The notes: generated by a model not told the origin, from the sequence alone. A stretch of DNA of 64,000 nt from Haloplanus salinus (GCF_003336245.1 NZ_QPHM01000001.1:1612001-1676000), one strand, 5' to 3'. Positions 18,401 to 26,112 are shown, numbered from the stretch's first letter. A program made the numbers and translations.

Positions 18401-18606
18401 GCGAAGTCGCTGATCTGATCGGGCTGGGAGAGATAGTCGTCCGCGAGATCCTGATCGAACCGATAGAGGTCGTCGTAATCGACGTGGAGGGAGCGTTGCT
18501 CGTTGGGGTACCGCTGTGCGAGTCGGCTGATCGCGTCGCGGTAGTAGTTCCGGTAGAACCGGACGAACCGATCGACCAGTTCCTGATTCGGCGACGACTG
18601 CGCCAT
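12415..18606 (-). CDS. mcm: Replicative MCM DNA helicase with three inteins
   Basis: The 2063-residue precursor contains a normal-sized haloarchaeal MCM (703 residues after splicing) interrupted by three inteins at residues 335-522, 550-1072 and 1112-1760. The N-terminal domain has a zinc-binding C-x2-C ... C-x2-C set ('C-Q-R-C-G-T-M-T-Y', 'C-Q-G-C'). Walker A is G-D-P-G-T-G-K (328-334), immediately followed by intein 1. Walker B (A-V-D-E) sits in the 39-residue extein before intein 3, and the arginine finger S-R-F-D follows intein 3. MCM unwinds DNA as a hexamer at the fork. No functional helicase exists until all three inteins are removed. The gene starts with ATG at 18606. Confidence 0.97.
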   Translation of the reverse strand: MAQSSPNQELVDRFVRFYRNYYRDAISRLAQRYPNEQRSLHVDYDDLYRFDQDLADDYLSQPDQISDFAEEALRMYDLPADVSLGQAHVRLRNLPDTVDIRSIRVHDNHVGRMIAVSGIVRKATDVRPKITEAAFECQRCGTMTYIPQSDGSFQEPHECQGCERQGPFRVNYDQSEFVDSQKLRVQESPEGLRGGETPQSIDIDIEDDITGKVTAGDHVTVTGVLHIDQVTEGNEKSQLFDLYMDGVSVEIEDEQFEDMEIDEADKREIIELSNHPDIYDEMVASVAPSIYGYDEEKLAMILQLFSGVTKHLPDGSRIRGDLHMLLIGDPGTGKCQKFDTKVVLGDGTERMLGELVESRLENPVAVDDGVYQPVGFPVQTVTADGSITVGQATKVWKRDAPDRMYRVRTESGREVEVTPSHPLFVQDSGYMDATRADELAVGDRIATRAGGVTNGGAGESTMPTSVVPDGGSTTVDGAGGHGGIRWDRIESIETTTPDYDWVYDLEVAGTHTYLGNGVVSHNSQLLSYIRNIAPRSVYTSGKGSSSAGLCVTGDTLIHTASGFEPVRELVKPHLSESVTTETSEPAEYDLYTFDRTSGEMTQQTSSYVWRMPKKECRRVETAHGKELETSTNTPVLVCGDDGIEWREISEIEAGDFVAVPKYEDPERSTPSPRAFFEFSAEKLKPDEESITVLRRRLREQFGTLRNAAAELDLTEDFIYDSLSNRHLPLSRLDRILDAIDVDRSDVGVARSMLGHGNSITIPESFDEDLMYLIGLVFGDGDIMLSRRGENRGHVRLSNSDEKLLRKAASIVEKTFDKSVEVERQDERVPCIRIHSATIARFFQYLGMESPKDGLSLDPRLTTAEHADAFLRGLFDADGSVSARDDGGSSIQFSTISDEFARQVQLMLETYGIRARRRERDRRGTYELEGGYEIESKAVQTHMAMYGQNIDIFAERIGFESTAKSAALDGIVGDATRRGERLPVGGALAATTGPAGAYYQNIYRGDNPSRKRARAMLKERDLGPVESAVREAVDASLVWDEVVSAVDTGEKELFDLTVPETNNFIGNGIVTHNTAAAVRDDFGEGQQWSLEAGALVLADQGIAAVDELDKMRCVTGDTIVHLADGSIRRIEELARDAAETGTVEELDNGRTIRDADVDAWTMTDDGRIVSRPVTAVHEYEAPTDLTDVRLETGERLTATDDHPFFVFEDGERVERAASDLSSGDWVYVPRAVPQSATDGGSMAVEPGGPQTAPTDGEGDGLSPGFSSILGYLSGDGNVFYDREHGSYGIRFTNAEEELLADFERACRKAFDAEPIRAPSEQRADGVETVRLSGRDYADAVLEAGMNLRTYDQKSFPEGLSNASKTAKAAFVRALADSEGTVDTQTGNVRIASASYELLLGTKHLLLEFGISSQLQTRERDGRRNLHVLAITSADSIRAFEQHIGFVLDRKASSLETVRENVSGDRTILDVIPECGDLLAELREALRLYQSECGIGDTTYCNFENGDANVSLRLGREIFDAFEQRREMASADLAELTPATGWETLEELRERYHVSQTELASMENGVTQQEISRNWGQDSSLRSTISTNLRAILTDVAQTDLSPLRELVSGDVKWRRVSDVRSTVADADDDRVEQLEHELADRLGCDETEAVERTRQLLTDEPDPETWNEIRELAERYDVSLDTIADGLDVDASTLSRWTRNVVNTARFDDVRAVTLDKIGDVKQELRNIIQEVGERKKPPHVYDLTVDGTHNFVANGMVVHNSEDRSAMHQALEQQSISISKAGINATLKSRCSLLGAANPKYGRFDQYEPIGEQIDLEPALISRFDLIFTVTDQPDPDKDAALAEHILRTNYAGELETQRTKVANPNHTAEEVASVTDTVDPEIDPDLLRKYIAYAKRTCFPTMTDEAKAAIRDFYVDLRAKGADEDAPVPVTARKLEALVRLAEASARVRLSDTVERADADRVIEIVRSCLQDIGVDPETGEFDADVIETGTSKSQRDRIKSIKDVIETVDAEYEKEAGAPLEAIVERAEAEGIEESKVMDQIEQLRRKGDLYSPKTDQYKVV
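13327..15273 (-). mobile_element. MCM intein 3 with endonuclease and extra HTH region (649 residues)
   Basis: Begins Cys1 (C-V-T-G-D-T-I-V-H) after D-E-L-D-K-M-R in the Walker B area and ends G-M-V-V-H-N before extein Ser. Block B is T-D-D-H-P-F-F. The first dodecapeptide I-L-G-Y-L-S-G-D-G keeps its Asp; the second, [10 protein letters not shown], ends with Ser-Glu-Gly. Between the endonuclease and block F lie about 200 residues with two or three HTH-like segments ('[13 protein letters not shown]' and '[12 protein letters not shown]'), far longer than a standard intein. Confidence 0.92.
15391..16959 (-). mobile_element. MCM intein 2 with LAGLIDADG endonuclease (523 residues)
   Basis: Begins Cys1 (C-V-T-G-D-T-L-I-H) after S-S-S-A-G-L and ends G-I-V-T-H-N before extein Thr. 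Block B is the unusual 'T-S-T-N-T-P-V-L-V' (Thr-Pro in place of His-Pro). The dodecapeptides [10 protein letters not shown] and [10 protein letters not shown] retain both acidic residues, so the homing endonuclease may be active. An HTH-like stretch precedes them. Base composition is visibly more AT-rich than the exteins, a sign of lateral origin. Confidence 0.93.
17041..17604 (-). mobile_element. MCM intein 1 (mini-intein, 188 residues)
   Basis: Inserted directly after the Walker A lysine. It begins with Cys1 (C-Q-K-F-D-T-K-V), has block B T-P-S-H-P-L-F, block F 'Y-D-W-V-Y-D-L-E-V' and ends G-V-V-S-H-N before extein Ser. No LAGLIDADG motif is present; a Gly/Ser/Thr-rich linker replaces the endonuclease. 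It should splice but not home by itself. The splice junction codons are unambiguous on both sides. Confidence 0.93.
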
Positions 18607-18730
18607 TGAGCCTCCCTTACGCGGGATGCCCTAAGAGTCTTCGCTACCGTGGCCCGCCCGGAGTCGACGGGTCGGCGTCGACGCTTTTGCCCGCGTTCGG
18701 GGGGCGACCGGCTTCACCCGCCCGGCGCCG

Positions 18731-19237
18731 CTACAGCGACACGTTCGTCTCGATGTCCTCCGTCGCCTCCCGCAGACCGTCCTCCCGGGAGTCGCTGGCG
18801 AGGCGGCCGGACAGGTCGGCGTCCGTCAGCAGTTCGGCGAAGGCGTCGCGGAAGCGGTCGTTGGCGCGGACGGCTCGCTTCCGACTCGCCTCGACGGCCG
18901 GCGTGTCGTCGTCGTCCTCGCGGACGAGGTGGCAGTCGAGGCGTGCCCGCAGCACTGTCTCCCGGTCGACGCCGACCGCCTCGGCCAGCGCGTCGTCGTC
19001 GTCGCCCGCGTAGAACCCCCGGATCAACCGGACGTACCCCGCCGGTTCGAGGGCCGTCTCGAAGTCGTAGCGCTCGCGCATGGTCACGACCAGGTCGTGT
19101 AGCCGCCCGTCGACTACCTCGGGGTCGTCGACGTCGACCAGTGAGCCGCGGCGCTCGGCCTGTCGTTCCGTCACCGTCCCCTCGCCGTCCGTCGCGTCGA
19201 GGAAAATGTCGCGTAGCTCCGCGGTCTTGTCGTCCAT
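18731..19237 (-). CDS. Haloarchaeal Cmi4-like protein (conditioned medium-induced protein 4 type)
   Basis: The 168-residue, very acidic protein is helical. It starts 'M-D-D-K-T-A-E-L-R-D-I-F' and includes 'T-V-T-E-R-Q' and a C-terminal repeat of helices with 'R-F-R-D-A-F-A-E-L-L-T-D-A-D'. I recall this N-terminus from haloarchaeal proteins named conditioned medium-induced protein 4; the biochemical function is unknown. A segment 'A-L-A-E-A-V-G-V-D-R-E-T-V-L-R-A-R' is HTH-like, so it may bind DNA. It is 124 nt upstream of mcm on the same strand and could be the first gene of that transcript. Confidence 0.65.
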   Translation of the reverse strand: MDDKTAELRDIFLDATDGEGTVTERQAERRGSLVDVDDPEVVDGRLHDLVVTMRERYDFETALEPAGYVRLIRGFYAGDDDDALAEAVGVDRETVLRARLDCHLVREDDDDTPAVEASRKRAVRANDRFRDAFAELLTDADLSGRLASDSREDGLREATEDIETNVSL

Positions 19238-19315
19238 ACTACGTGTAGACAGTCCGTTCCCGGGGAAAAACCCATCGGCGACGGGACCCGAGCCGGCCCT
19301 TCGTCAACCAATATG

Positions 19316-19327
19316 AACTAAGTAGTT
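19316..19327. promoter_or_regulatory. Dyad (AACTA-AG-TAGTT) over the bioY promoter
   Basis: A perfect 5-bp inverted repeat with a 2-bp spacer lies 20-31 nt before the bioY start, at the position expected for the TATA box (the element continues as gtttac). Its place makes it a candidate operator, for example for a biotin-responsive repressor. This is inference from position only. Confidence 0.35.
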
Positions 19328-19346
19328 TACGACACTGCCCCTCGGT

Positions 19347-19931
19347 ATGTCGACGCCAACCGACTCCGTCGAACTGGTCGGCGACGAGGTGACGGGTAAC
19401 GTCGCCCGCGCGGTGCTGTTCGCGGCGGCGACCAGCGCCACGGCTCCCGTGGACGTGGTCCACCCCCTCGCGCCGAACGTCCCGATCACGCTCCAGACGC
19501 TCTGGGTCTACCTCGCCGGCCTCGTCCTCGGACCCCTGTGGGCGGGCGTCGCGTTCACGCTCTACCTGCTCGCCGGCCTGATCGGGCTCCCGGTCTTCGC
19601 CGGCGGCAACGCCGGCCTCGGCGTCATCCTCGGCCCGACCGGCGGCTTCCTGATCGGCTTCCCCCTCGGTGCCATGGCCATCGGCGCCGTCGCGCACGGT
19701 CCCGACGGGCTGACCGCGCCGGGCGAGATTCCGGTCCCCCGCGTCGTGGCCGCGCTGATCGCGGGGTCGGCCGTCGTCTACGCCGCCGGCGCCGTCGGCT
19801 ACGCCGTCGTCCAGGCCATCGGCCTCGTCGCCGCCGTCACCGCCGTCGTCCTCCCGTTCCTGCCGGTCGCCGGCCTGAAAGTCGCCGCGACGGTCGCCAT
19901 CGTCCGGAGCGAGGGCTTGGTCGCCCGATGA
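19347..19931 (+). CDS. bioY: Biotin transporter BioY (ECF S component)
   Basis: The 194-residue membrane protein binds biotin and delivers it through the energy-coupling factor module. It has five or six hydrophobic helices and the BioY hallmarks 'V-P-I-T-L-Q-T-L-W-V-Y-L-A-G', 'Y-L-L-A-G-L-I-G-L-P-V-F-A-G-G' and 'G-P-T-G-G-F-L-I-G-F'. The start at 19347 lies about 20 nt after a TATA-like gtttac. Its stop overlaps the ATG of the ATPase gene (ATGA), and the permease gene follows in the same way, giving a complete three-gene transporter operon. Confidence 0.93.
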   Translation: MSTPTDSVELVGDEVTGNVARAVLFAAATSATAPVDVVHPLAPNVPITLQTLWVYLAGLVLGPLWAGVAFTLYLLAGLIGLPVFAGGNAGLGVILGPTGGFLIGFPLGAMAIGAVAHGPDGLTAPGEIPVPRVVAALIAGSAVVYAAGAVGYAVVQAIGLVAAVTAVVLPFLPVAGLKVAATVAIVRSEGLVAR

Positions 19932-20626
19932 CGATCACGGTCGACGACTACACGTACCGCTACGGCGAGGAACCCGCCGTCGACCGTGTGTCCCTCACCG
20001 TCGCCGACGGCGAGTTCCTCGTCCTCGCCGGCCCCAACGGGAGCGGGAAGACGACGCTCGTCCGCGGGTTCAACGGCCTCCTGACGCCCGACGAGGGCGC
20101 CGTTCGCGTGAACGGCCGCCCCGTCGCCGACGACCCCGTCGCCGCCCGTGCCGGCGTCGGCATGGTGTTTCAGGACCCTCGCGACGGCTTCGTCGCGGCG
20201 ACGGTCGGTGCTGACGTGGCGTTCGGCCCCGAGAACCTCGGACTGGCCCGGGACGAAATCGACCGTCGCGTCGACGACGCCCTCGACGCCGTGCGGATGA
20301 GTGACCGAGGGGGGGAGCGTATCGACGAACTCTCCGGCGGCGAACGCGAACGCGTCGCCATCGCGGGCGCGCTGGCGATGGAACCCGATCACCTCGTCCT
20401 CGACGAGCCGTTCACCGGCCTCGACCTGCGCGCCCGGGAGTCGGTGCTGGATCGGTTGGCGGCCCTAGACGCCGACGGCGTCAGCGTCGTCGTCGTCACC
20501 CACGACCTCCGTGATCTGCACCCGCTCGCGGACCGGACGGTCGTCCTCTCGGACGGGTCGGTCGCCCTGGACGCCGCCGACCCGTCGCCCGCGGCGCTCC
20601 GCGAACTCGGCGTCCGCCCCCCATGA
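19928..20626 (+). CDS. bioM: Energy-coupling factor ATPase (BioM-like)
   Basis: The 232-residue ABC ATPase powers biotin uptake. It has Walker A G-P-N-G-S-G-K-T (residues 35-42), a Q-loop 'M-V-F-Q-D-P', signature L-S-G-G-E-R-E-R-V-A-I-A, Walker B 'H-L-V-L-D-E-P' and the H-loop 'V-T-H-D'. The length is that of a single-domain ECF ATPase. ATG 19928 overlaps the bioY stop by four bases and its own stop overlaps the next ATG, so the three proteins are probably translationally coupled. Confidence 0.92.
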   Translation: MTITVDDYTYRYGEEPAVDRVSLTVADGEFLVLAGPNGSGKTTLVRGFNGLLTPDEGAVRVNGRPVADDPVAARAGVGMVFQDPRDGFVAATVGADVAFGPENLGLARDEIDRRVDDALDAVRMSDRGGERIDELSGGERERVAIAGALAMEPDHLVLDEPFTGLDLRARESVLDRLAALDADGVSVVVVTHDLRDLHPLADRTVVLSDGSVALDAADPSPAALRELGVRPP

Positions 20627-21327
20627 TCACCTACGCCCCGGGCGATACGCCACTCCACCGCCTCGACCCCCGAACCAAACTGTTCGTTCAGGCCGCCGTC
20701 GCCGTCGCGGCCTTCGCGCACACGACGCCCCGGGGACTGCTCCTGCTCACCGCGTTCGTGTTCTGTGTCTGCTGGCTGGCGGCGACGCCCGTCCTCGCCA
20801 GCCTGCGCACCTACCGCGCCTTCCTCCCCTTCCTCGTCGCCGCTCCGGCCGTCGAGGGGGCGACCCTCGGCGCGCCGTGGTTCGTCCCCGCCGACGCCGT
20901 TACGCCCGCGTTGGCGAGCTATCGGGTGCTTCTCCTCTTGTTGGTCTCGACGGCGTACATCCGCACCACCCGAGTCCGCGAGTCGCGGGCGGCGATCCAG
21001 TGGCTCCTCCCCGGCCGCGCGGGCGTCGTCCTCGGCGCCGGCGTCGGGTTCGTCCTCCGCTTCCTTCCCCTCCTGCGCGACGACCTTGCCTCCATCCGGT
21101 CGGCGATGGACGCCCGCCTCGGGTCGGCACGGCCGCTCCGGGAACGCGTTCGCCTGATCGGTCTCACCGGCCTCCGGCGCGTGTTCGCCCGCGCCGACCG
21201 CTTCGCGCTCGCCCTCCAGGCCCGCTGTTTCGCGTGGAACCCGACGCTCCCACCGCTGACGGCGACGTGGCGGGACGCGCCGGCGACGCTGGTGGGTGTG
21301 GCGCTCGTGGCGTGGGCCGTGGCGTGA
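20623..21327 (+). CDS. bioN: Energy-coupling factor transmembrane protein (BioN/EcfT-like)
   Basis: The 234-residue T component couples ATPase and BioY. It opens with the typical 'P-L-H-R-L-D-P-R-T-K-L' start, has four to five hydrophobic helices and contains a cytoplasmic coupling segment with 'A-M-D-A-R-L-G' near residue 165, corresponding to the A-x-x-x-R-(G/A) motifs of EcfT proteins. ATG 20623 overlaps the ATPase stop. The operon then ends; the next gene begins 36 nt later with its own function. Confidence 0.9.
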   Translation: MITYAPGDTPLHRLDPRTKLFVQAAVAVAAFAHTTPRGLLLLTAFVFCVCWLAATPVLASLRTYRAFLPFLVAAPAVEGATLGAPWFVPADAVTPALASYRVLLLLLVSTAYIRTTRVRESRAAIQWLLPGRAGVVLGAGVGFVLRFLPLLRDDLASIRSAMDARLGSARPLRERVRLIGLTGLRRVFARADRFALALQARCFAWNPTLPPLTATWRDAPATLVGVALVAWAVA

Positions 21328-21362
21328 CAACACTTAACCCCCATCTACGCTGCCCACTACGT

Positions 21363-23480
21363 ATGCCCCTCCTCCAAACGGTCACGCGGGAGACGTTCTG
21401 GACCATCGGCCCCGTCGGCGAAGCCGCCTTCTACTACCTGGCGGCCGTCGCCATCCTCGTCTTCGGCTACGGCGTCTACGCCCGCATCACGGCGTACGCG
21501 TCGGCGCCGGCCGACCCGTTCGACCGCCTCGACGACCTGCCCGGCCGCGTCGCTCGCGCCATCCGCCTCCTGCTCTCCAACGAGGCGCAGTTCGACCGCG
21601 ACGTCTACGCCGGCGTCATGCACACCTTCATCGTCTGGGGCTTTCTCACCCTCCTGATCGGGACGACGATCCTCGCGGTCGACATGGACATCTGGACCAA
21701 GCTGCTGGGTCGGGACTCGTTTTTCGTCGGCGACTTCTACCTCTCGTACTCGCTGGTGATGGACGCGATGGGGCTGCTGTTCGTCGTCGGCGTCGGCATG
21801 GCCATCTGGCGGCGCTACGGCGTCCGCGACCCGCGACTGTGGGGGAAACACACGGATCTGGAAGACGACGCCTTCGTCCTCACGCTCTTCGCCCTCGGCG
21901 TCGGCGGCTACGTCGTCGAGGGCGTGCGTATCCTCGGCACCGGCTTCCCCGACTTCGAGACGGTGAGTTTCGTCGGCTACGCGCTGGCGCTCGCCGGGCG
22001 GACCGCGGGCATCTCGCCCGCCACGGCCGAGGCGGCGTACGCCGCCGTCTGGTGGAGTCACGCCCTCCTCGCGCTCGGGTTCGTCGCCCTCCTCCCCTAC
22101 GCCAAACCCGTCCACATGCTCACGTCGATGGCGAACATCGTCACCCGCGACGAGAAGGCGGGCAAGCGACTCCCCGGCGTCCCCGCCGACCTGCCGCCGG
22201 CCGAGATCGGCACCGGCTCCGCCGACGATTTCACGTGGCGCGAACGCCTCGATCAGGACGCCTGCACCACCTGCGGTCGGTGTTCCTCCGTCTGTCCCGC
22301 CAACGAGGTGGGTCGCAATCTCGATCCGCGGAACGTGATCCTCGACCTGAAGGCCTACCGCGAGGCACGGACGGCCGGCGAGGCCGACGAGGTGCCCATC
22401 GTCGCCGACGGCGGCGAGAGCGTCATCGACGCCGAGTCGATGCACGCCTGTCTCTCCTGTATGGCCTGTATGGACGCCTGTCCGGTGGATATCGAACACG
22501 TCAAGCAGTTCACGGGGATGAACCGCCGGCTCACCGAGTCGGGCGGGATGGACCCTCACGTCCAGGACGCGATGATGAACGCCTTCCAGCAGGGCAACGT
22601 CTTCGGCGACCCCGCGCGCAAGCGCCCCGAGTGGACCGAGGCGCTCGACTTCGCGGTGCCCGACGCCCGGGACGAACCAGTGGATCTGCTCTGGTACGTC
22701 GGCGACTACCCCTCCTACGACGACCGGAACAAACGGGTCGCGCAGTCGCTCGCGCGCCTCTTCGAGGCCGCGGGCGTCTCCTACGGCATCCTCTACGAGG
22801 ACGAACAGCACGACGGCAACGACGTGCGCCGCGTCGGCGAGGAGGGACTCTACGAGATGCTCGTCGAGGACAACGCCGCCGCCTTCGCCGACGCGCAGTT
22901 CGACGAGATCGTCTGCACCGACCCGCACAGCTACAACACGTTCACCCACGAGTACCCCGAGATGGCCGACGACTTCGACTACCCCGTCTCTCACTACACG
23001 GAGGTGGTCGAACGCCTCGTGCGCGAGGGTCGCCTCGACGTACCCGCCACCCTCGACCGGACCGTCACGTACCACGACCCCTGTCATCTCGGGCGTATGA
23101 ACGACGTCTACGAGGCGCCGCGCGAACTCGTGCGCGCGACGGGGGCGACGCTCGCGGAGATGCCGCGCAACCGCAACGACTCCTTCTGCTGTGGCGGGGG
23201 CGGGGGCGGTGTCTGGACCGAAGTCGAAGAGGAAATGAAGCCGAGCGAGGAGCGTCTCCGCGAGGCCGTCGAGGACACCGACGGCGACGTGGAGCAGTTC
23301 GTCGTCGCCTGCCCGATGTGTACGACGATGTTCGAGGACGGGCGGAAAACGGGCGGGTTCGAGGACGACGTGGAGATCGTCGACCTGACCGAACTGCTGG
23401 TGGACGCGGTAGCCGCGGCGGCTGGGGTCGCCGACCCGGGAGCACGGGCGGACGGCCGATCGGAGACCGCAGCGGACTGA
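21363..23480 (+). CDS. Membrane-bound Fe-S oxidoreductase, heterodisulfide-reductase (HdrD/DsrK)-related
   Basis: The 705-residue protein fuses a NarI-like membrane part (about five helices within residues 15-270, with His residues that could bind haem) to a cytoplasmic redox part. That part has two 4Fe-4S motifs (C-T-T-C-G-R-C-S-S-V-C-P and C-L-S-C-M-A-C-M-D-A-C-P) and a CCG domain with 'H-D-P-C-H-L-G-R', 'C-C-G-G-G' and 'C-P-M-C'. Such proteins pass electrons between a soluble donor and the quinone pool. In haloarchaea the partner is often suspected to be an electron-transfer flavoprotein or acyl-CoA oxidation; that is inference. ATG 21363 gives a full N-terminal helix. Confidence 0.87.
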   Translation: MPLLQTVTRETFWTIGPVGEAAFYYLAAVAILVFGYGVYARITAYASAPADPFDRLDDLPGRVARAIRLLLSNEAQFDRDVYAGVMHTFIVWGFLTLLIGTTILAVDMDIWTKLLGRDSFFVGDFYLSYSLVMDAMGLLFVVGVGMAIWRRYGVRDPRLWGKHTDLEDDAFVLTLFALGVGGYVVEGVRILGTGFPDFETVSFVGYALALAGRTAGISPATAEAAYAAVWWSHALLALGFVALLPYAKPVHMLTSMANIVTRDEKAGKRLPGVPADLPPAEIGTGSADDFTWRERLDQDACTTCGRCSSVCPANEVGRNLDPRNVILDLKAYREARTAGEADEVPIVADGGESVIDAESMHACLSCMACMDACPVDIEHVKQFTGMNRRLTESGGMDPHVQDAMMNAFQQGNVFGDPARKRPEWTEALDFAVPDARDEPVDLLWYVGDYPSYDDRNKRVAQSLARLFEAAGVSYGILYEDEQHDGNDVRRVGEEGLYEMLVEDNAAAFADAQFDEIVCTDPHSYNTFTHEYPEMADDFDYPVSHYTEVVERLVREGRLDVPATLDRTVTYHDPCHLGRMNDVYEAPRELVRATGATLAEMPRNRNDSFCCGGGGGGVWTEVEEEMKPSEERLREAVEDTDGDVEQFVVACPMCTTMFEDGRKTGGFEDDVEIVDLTELLVDAVAAAAGVADPGARADGRSETAAD

Positions 23481-23508
23481 TCCCGAGCGGCCGGCCTCAC
23501 AGCCCGAT

Positions 23509-24020
23509 TCAAGACGGAACCGGCCAGTCCGCGAAGCTCCCGTCGACGAACGTCTCCCGCTGGTTGGCGGGATGCGTGCGCTGTGTCTTATGGATCGCCT
23601 CGGCGAGCGGTCGATCCCCGTTCAGCCGCGTGACGACCAGCGACCGCTTCCACGCCGCCGGCGTCCGCCGCCGCAGTCGGTCCCGCAGCGGCTCGACCAG
23701 CGCCGTGGCTCGCTTCCGTGCCAGGTCACACCGTGTCAGCCCGTCCAGCGCCGTCCCGAGGACGTCGTCGAGGCACCGGTCGAGGTCGTTCGTCGTCCGC
23801 CCGTCCGCGGTAGTCCACGTGACGTCGCCGTCGAGGCCGTCTCTCGCGGCCGCGTAGAAGTTCTCCCGAGCCCGCTCCCACGACAGATCGGCGACGGGGT
23901 GATCGGTGGCGGGAAGGGCCGTCATCGCCCCGGCGAAGGCGGCGAGAAACGCCACGGTGTCTCGGAGGGTCGGCTGGGCCGGTAGCGGTCTGAACTCGAT
24001 CCGTGCGTTGGCCGTCGGCC
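23509..24020 (-). pseudogene. C-terminal remnant of a glutamate-cysteine-ligase-like protein
   Basis: About 170 residues from 'N-A-R-I-E-F-R-P-L-P-A-Q-P-T' to the stop at 23509 have the look of the C-terminal part of a carboxylate-amine ligase (GCS2-like) protein, with 'E-F-R-P' being the diagnostic strand. Upstream of about 24020 this frame becomes Arg-rich nonsense, because the DNA there encodes the MFS transporter in another frame. The 5' two-thirds of the gene is missing. A deletion or rearrangement that joined the two genes is the simplest reading. The family assignment is moderate. Confidence 0.5.
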
Positions 24021-25205
24021 CCGACCGCCGAGACGTGCGCCGACGAGTGCGACGGCCGCGAACGCGAGCATCGCGGCGAGCAGCCCGATCCCCGCGGTCC
24101 AGCCGGCGGCGTCGGCCAGCGTGCCGACGACGACGGGACCGAGCGCCGCGACGAGGATGTACGCCGTTCGCACCGCGCCGAACCCGACGCCGCACTCGGC
24201 GTCGGCGAGGGCGTCGACCGCGCGCGACTGGACGGGCGGTCCACACGCCATCGCGACGCCGACGAGCGCCACGGCGGGCAGGGCAGCCGCGCGGGTCGTA
24301 CCGAGAGCGAGCGCCGCGTAGCCGACGGCGCCGACGGCGAACAGTGCGCCGGTGACCGCGTCGCGGCCGAGGCGGTCGGAGAGCCAGCCGCTCACGGGCT
24401 GGAGCGCCGTGACCACGACGAAGTAGGCGCCGAAGAGCGCGCCCGCCGTCGACAGCGGGAGGCCGTGGGCTTCGACCAGGACCGTCGGGAGGAAAGACAG
24501 CGTCGCGAGCGCGGCGAACTCCCCGACGGTCGCCAACGCGGCCGCGGCGGCGACCGGCGGCCGGCTGAGGACGGCGGCGACTTGACGCGGGCGTACGGCC
24601 GTCCCGCCGTCGGTTCGCGCCACGGCGCGTGGCGCGGATGGTCCCCGACGGAGGAGGACACCGAGCAGGAGGGTCGTGACCACGGCGCCGCTCCCGAGGA
24701 CGACCCGCCAGCCGAACCGAGCGCCGAGCAGCGTCGCCAGCGCGGGGGCGACGAGTCCCGCCGCCTGACTACCGACGCGGTGGATACCGATGACCCGTCC
24801 CACGTCCTCGAACCGCGCCGCGAGCAGCGCCGTCGCCGGGGTGTAGTAGAGACCGGCCCCCATCCCGAGCAGGAGCGCAACGGCGCCGAAGGCGAGAAGC
24901 GACGGCGCCGCGGCGAGCGCGAGCGCCGCGACGGCCGTACCGCCGAGCGCGGCGAGGACGACCCGCCGTTGACCGTACCGGTCGCCGGCGGCGCCGCTCG
25001 GCAGTTGCACACAGGCGTACACCAGCCACATCCCGGTGAGTATCGTCCCGACGGCACCCCGGGAGGCGCCGAACGCCCCACGGAGCGACGGCACGACGGG
25101 GCTGACGAGTAACTGCGCGAGCCGGACCGCGAAGTACGACCCCACACAGACCGACAGCGCGGCGTGGCGCTCGCTCCACCGCGCCGTCGAAATACGTGAC
25201 ATCAT
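23922..25205 (-). CDS. MFS transporter with aberrant C-terminal tail
   Basis: The 427-residue frame encodes twelve hydrophobic segments and an MFS loop 2-3 motif (G-A-A-G-D-R-Y-G-Q-R-R), typical of drug/proton or small-molecule antiporters. The last membrane helix ends about 'A-L-V-G-A-R-L-G-G-R'. The following ~30 residues are hydrophilic and come from out-of-frame reading of the adjoining remnant, so the native stop was lost. The start at 25205 (M-M-S-R-I-S) fits the TATA palindrome 25 nt upstream; ATG 25214 is possible. The substrate is unknown. Confidence 0.8.
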   Translation of the reverse strand: MMSRISTARWSERHAALSVCVGSYFAVRLAQLLVSPVVPSLRGAFGASRGAVGTILTGMWLVYACVQLPSGAAGDRYGQRRVVLAALGGTAVAALALAAAPSLLAFGAVALLLGMGAGLYYTPATALLAARFEDVGRVIGIHRVGSQAAGLVAPALATLLGARFGWRVVLGSGAVVTTLLLGVLLRRGPSAPRAVARTDGGTAVRPRQVAAVLSRPPVAAAAALATVGEFAALATLSFLPTVLVEAHGLPLSTAGALFGAYFVVVTALQPVSGWLSDRLGRDAVTGALFAVGAVGYAALALGTTRAAALPAVALVGVAMACGPPVQSRAVDALADAECGVGFGAVRTAYILVAALGPVVVGTLADAAGWTAGIGLLAAMLAFAAVALVGARLGGRGRRPTHGSSSDRYRPSRPSETPWRFSPPSPGR

Positions 25206-25228
25206 TTGACGCATATAGCACTCAATAG

Positions 25229-25240
25229 TAATATATATTA
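25229..25240. promoter_or_regulatory. Palindromic TATA element shared by MFS and cupin genes
   Basis: TAATATATATTA is a perfect 12-bp palindrome in the divergent spacer. Leftwards it lies about 30 nt from ATG 25205 and rightwards about 44 nt from ATG 25278. TBP could bind in either orientation, so one element may serve both genes. Confidence 0.6.
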
Positions 25241-25277
25241 GGGGGATCGGACGCCAACCCCTAACCGACCGGGTGCC

Positions 25278-25757
25278 ATGCGCGTCAACGACGCCGACGT
25301 GGACTGGACGACGACCGAACGCGGCGAGACGACGTTCCGGCGGAAGAAACTCGCGGCCGCGGCGGGCGGCGAGCGCCTCGGCTGTTCGCTGTACGAACGT
25401 CCGCCGGCGAAGAAGGCGTGGCCCTTCCACTACCACACCGGTAACGAGGAGGCGATTTACGTCCTCGCGGGGACGGGACGCCTCCGCACCCCGGACGGTG
25501 CCGATCCGCTTCACCCGGGCGACTACGCCGTCTTTCCGGTCGGCGAAGACGGCGGCCACCGCGTGAGCAACGACGGCGACGAGCCGCTTCGCTACGTGGC
25601 GCTGTCGACGATGGACGAGCCGGACGTGACGGTTTATCCCGACTCGGACAAGGTCGGCATCTACGCGGGGTCGGCGCCGGGGAGCGACGACGAACGGGTC
25701 GTGGAGGGCTACTACCGCCGCGACGACGACGTGGACTACTGGCTCGACGAGGCCTGA
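25278..25757 (+). CDS. Cupin domain protein
   Basis: The 159-residue protein has cupin motif 1 as 'W-P-F-H-Y-H-T-G-N-E-E-A-I-Y-V-L-A-G-T-G', with two His and a Glu in metal-binding positions, and motif 2 'L-H-P-G-D-Y-A-V-F-P ... G-G-H-R-V'. The final part 'K-V-G-I-Y-A-G' recalls cupins related to sugar-phosphate or small-molecule binding. The metal and substrate are unknown. It is transcribed divergently from the MFS gene through a shared AT palindrome and overlaps the end of the convergent gene by 22 nt. Confidence 0.85.
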   Translation: MRVNDADVDWTTTERGETTFRRKKLAAAAGGERLGCSLYERPPAKKAWPFHYHTGNEEAIYVLAGTGRLRTPDGADPLHPGDYAVFPVGEDGGHRVSNDGDEPLRYVALSTMDEPDVTVYPDSDKVGIYAGSAPGSDDERVVEGYYRRDDDVDYWLDEA

Positions 25758-26029
25758 CGGGCCGAGAGGGCGGCCCGAATCGCCTCGACCGACGTCCGGT
25801 CGCGCTCGGGGGCGTCGTACGTCGAGAGCGCCTCGCGCACCAGGTCGCGGTCGGTCGCGCCGAGGGCGGTACACGACTCGATCCGATCGAGGACGGTCAG
25901 GGCGCGGTCCGGCGTCTCACCGGCCGCGACGACCCGTTCGACGTGATCGAGTACCGCGGCGTGCAGCACCCACGCTTCCTCGCGGGACAGGTCGACGCCG
26001 CTCGGGCCGTGACAGGTGGTCGGGGACAT
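25736..26029 (-). CDS. Small haloarchaeal helical protein, function unknown
   Basis: The 97-residue protein begins M-S-P-T-T-C-H and is almost all helical: 'L-S-R-E-E-A-W-V-L-H-A-A-V-L-D-H-V', then 'A-L-T-V-L-D-R-I-E-S', then 'V-E-A-I-R-A-A-L'. The first helix pattern is common among small haloarchaeal proteins that I cannot name. ATG 26029 is the first start compatible with the conserved part; the frame upstream is basic and likely untranslated. It is convergent with the cupin gene. Confidence 0.6.
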   Translation of the reverse strand: MSPTTCHGPSGVDLSREEAWVLHAAVLDHVERVVAAGETPDRALTVLDRIESCTALGATDRDLVREALSTYDAPERDRTSVEAIRAALSARQASSSQ

Positions 26030-26112
26030 GGCTGTTGGCTTCGGTCGTGTGTACGGGTACGAGACGTTTGTGGCTGTGCCCGCAGGGTGCCGCCCGCGCA
26101 CGACCGCGTCAC

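Noticed and set aside
12415-18606. Possibility that the 2063-residue MCM frame is a multi-gene fusion
   Set aside because: Each insert starts with Cys, ends with His-Asn before Ser or Thr, and removal restores a contiguous MCM of normal length, so they are inteins.
21357-23087. 576-codon minus-strand frame opposite the Fe-S oxidoreductase gene
   Set aside because: It lacks any motif and is explained by the codon bias of the real gene with its 4Fe-4S and CCG motifs.
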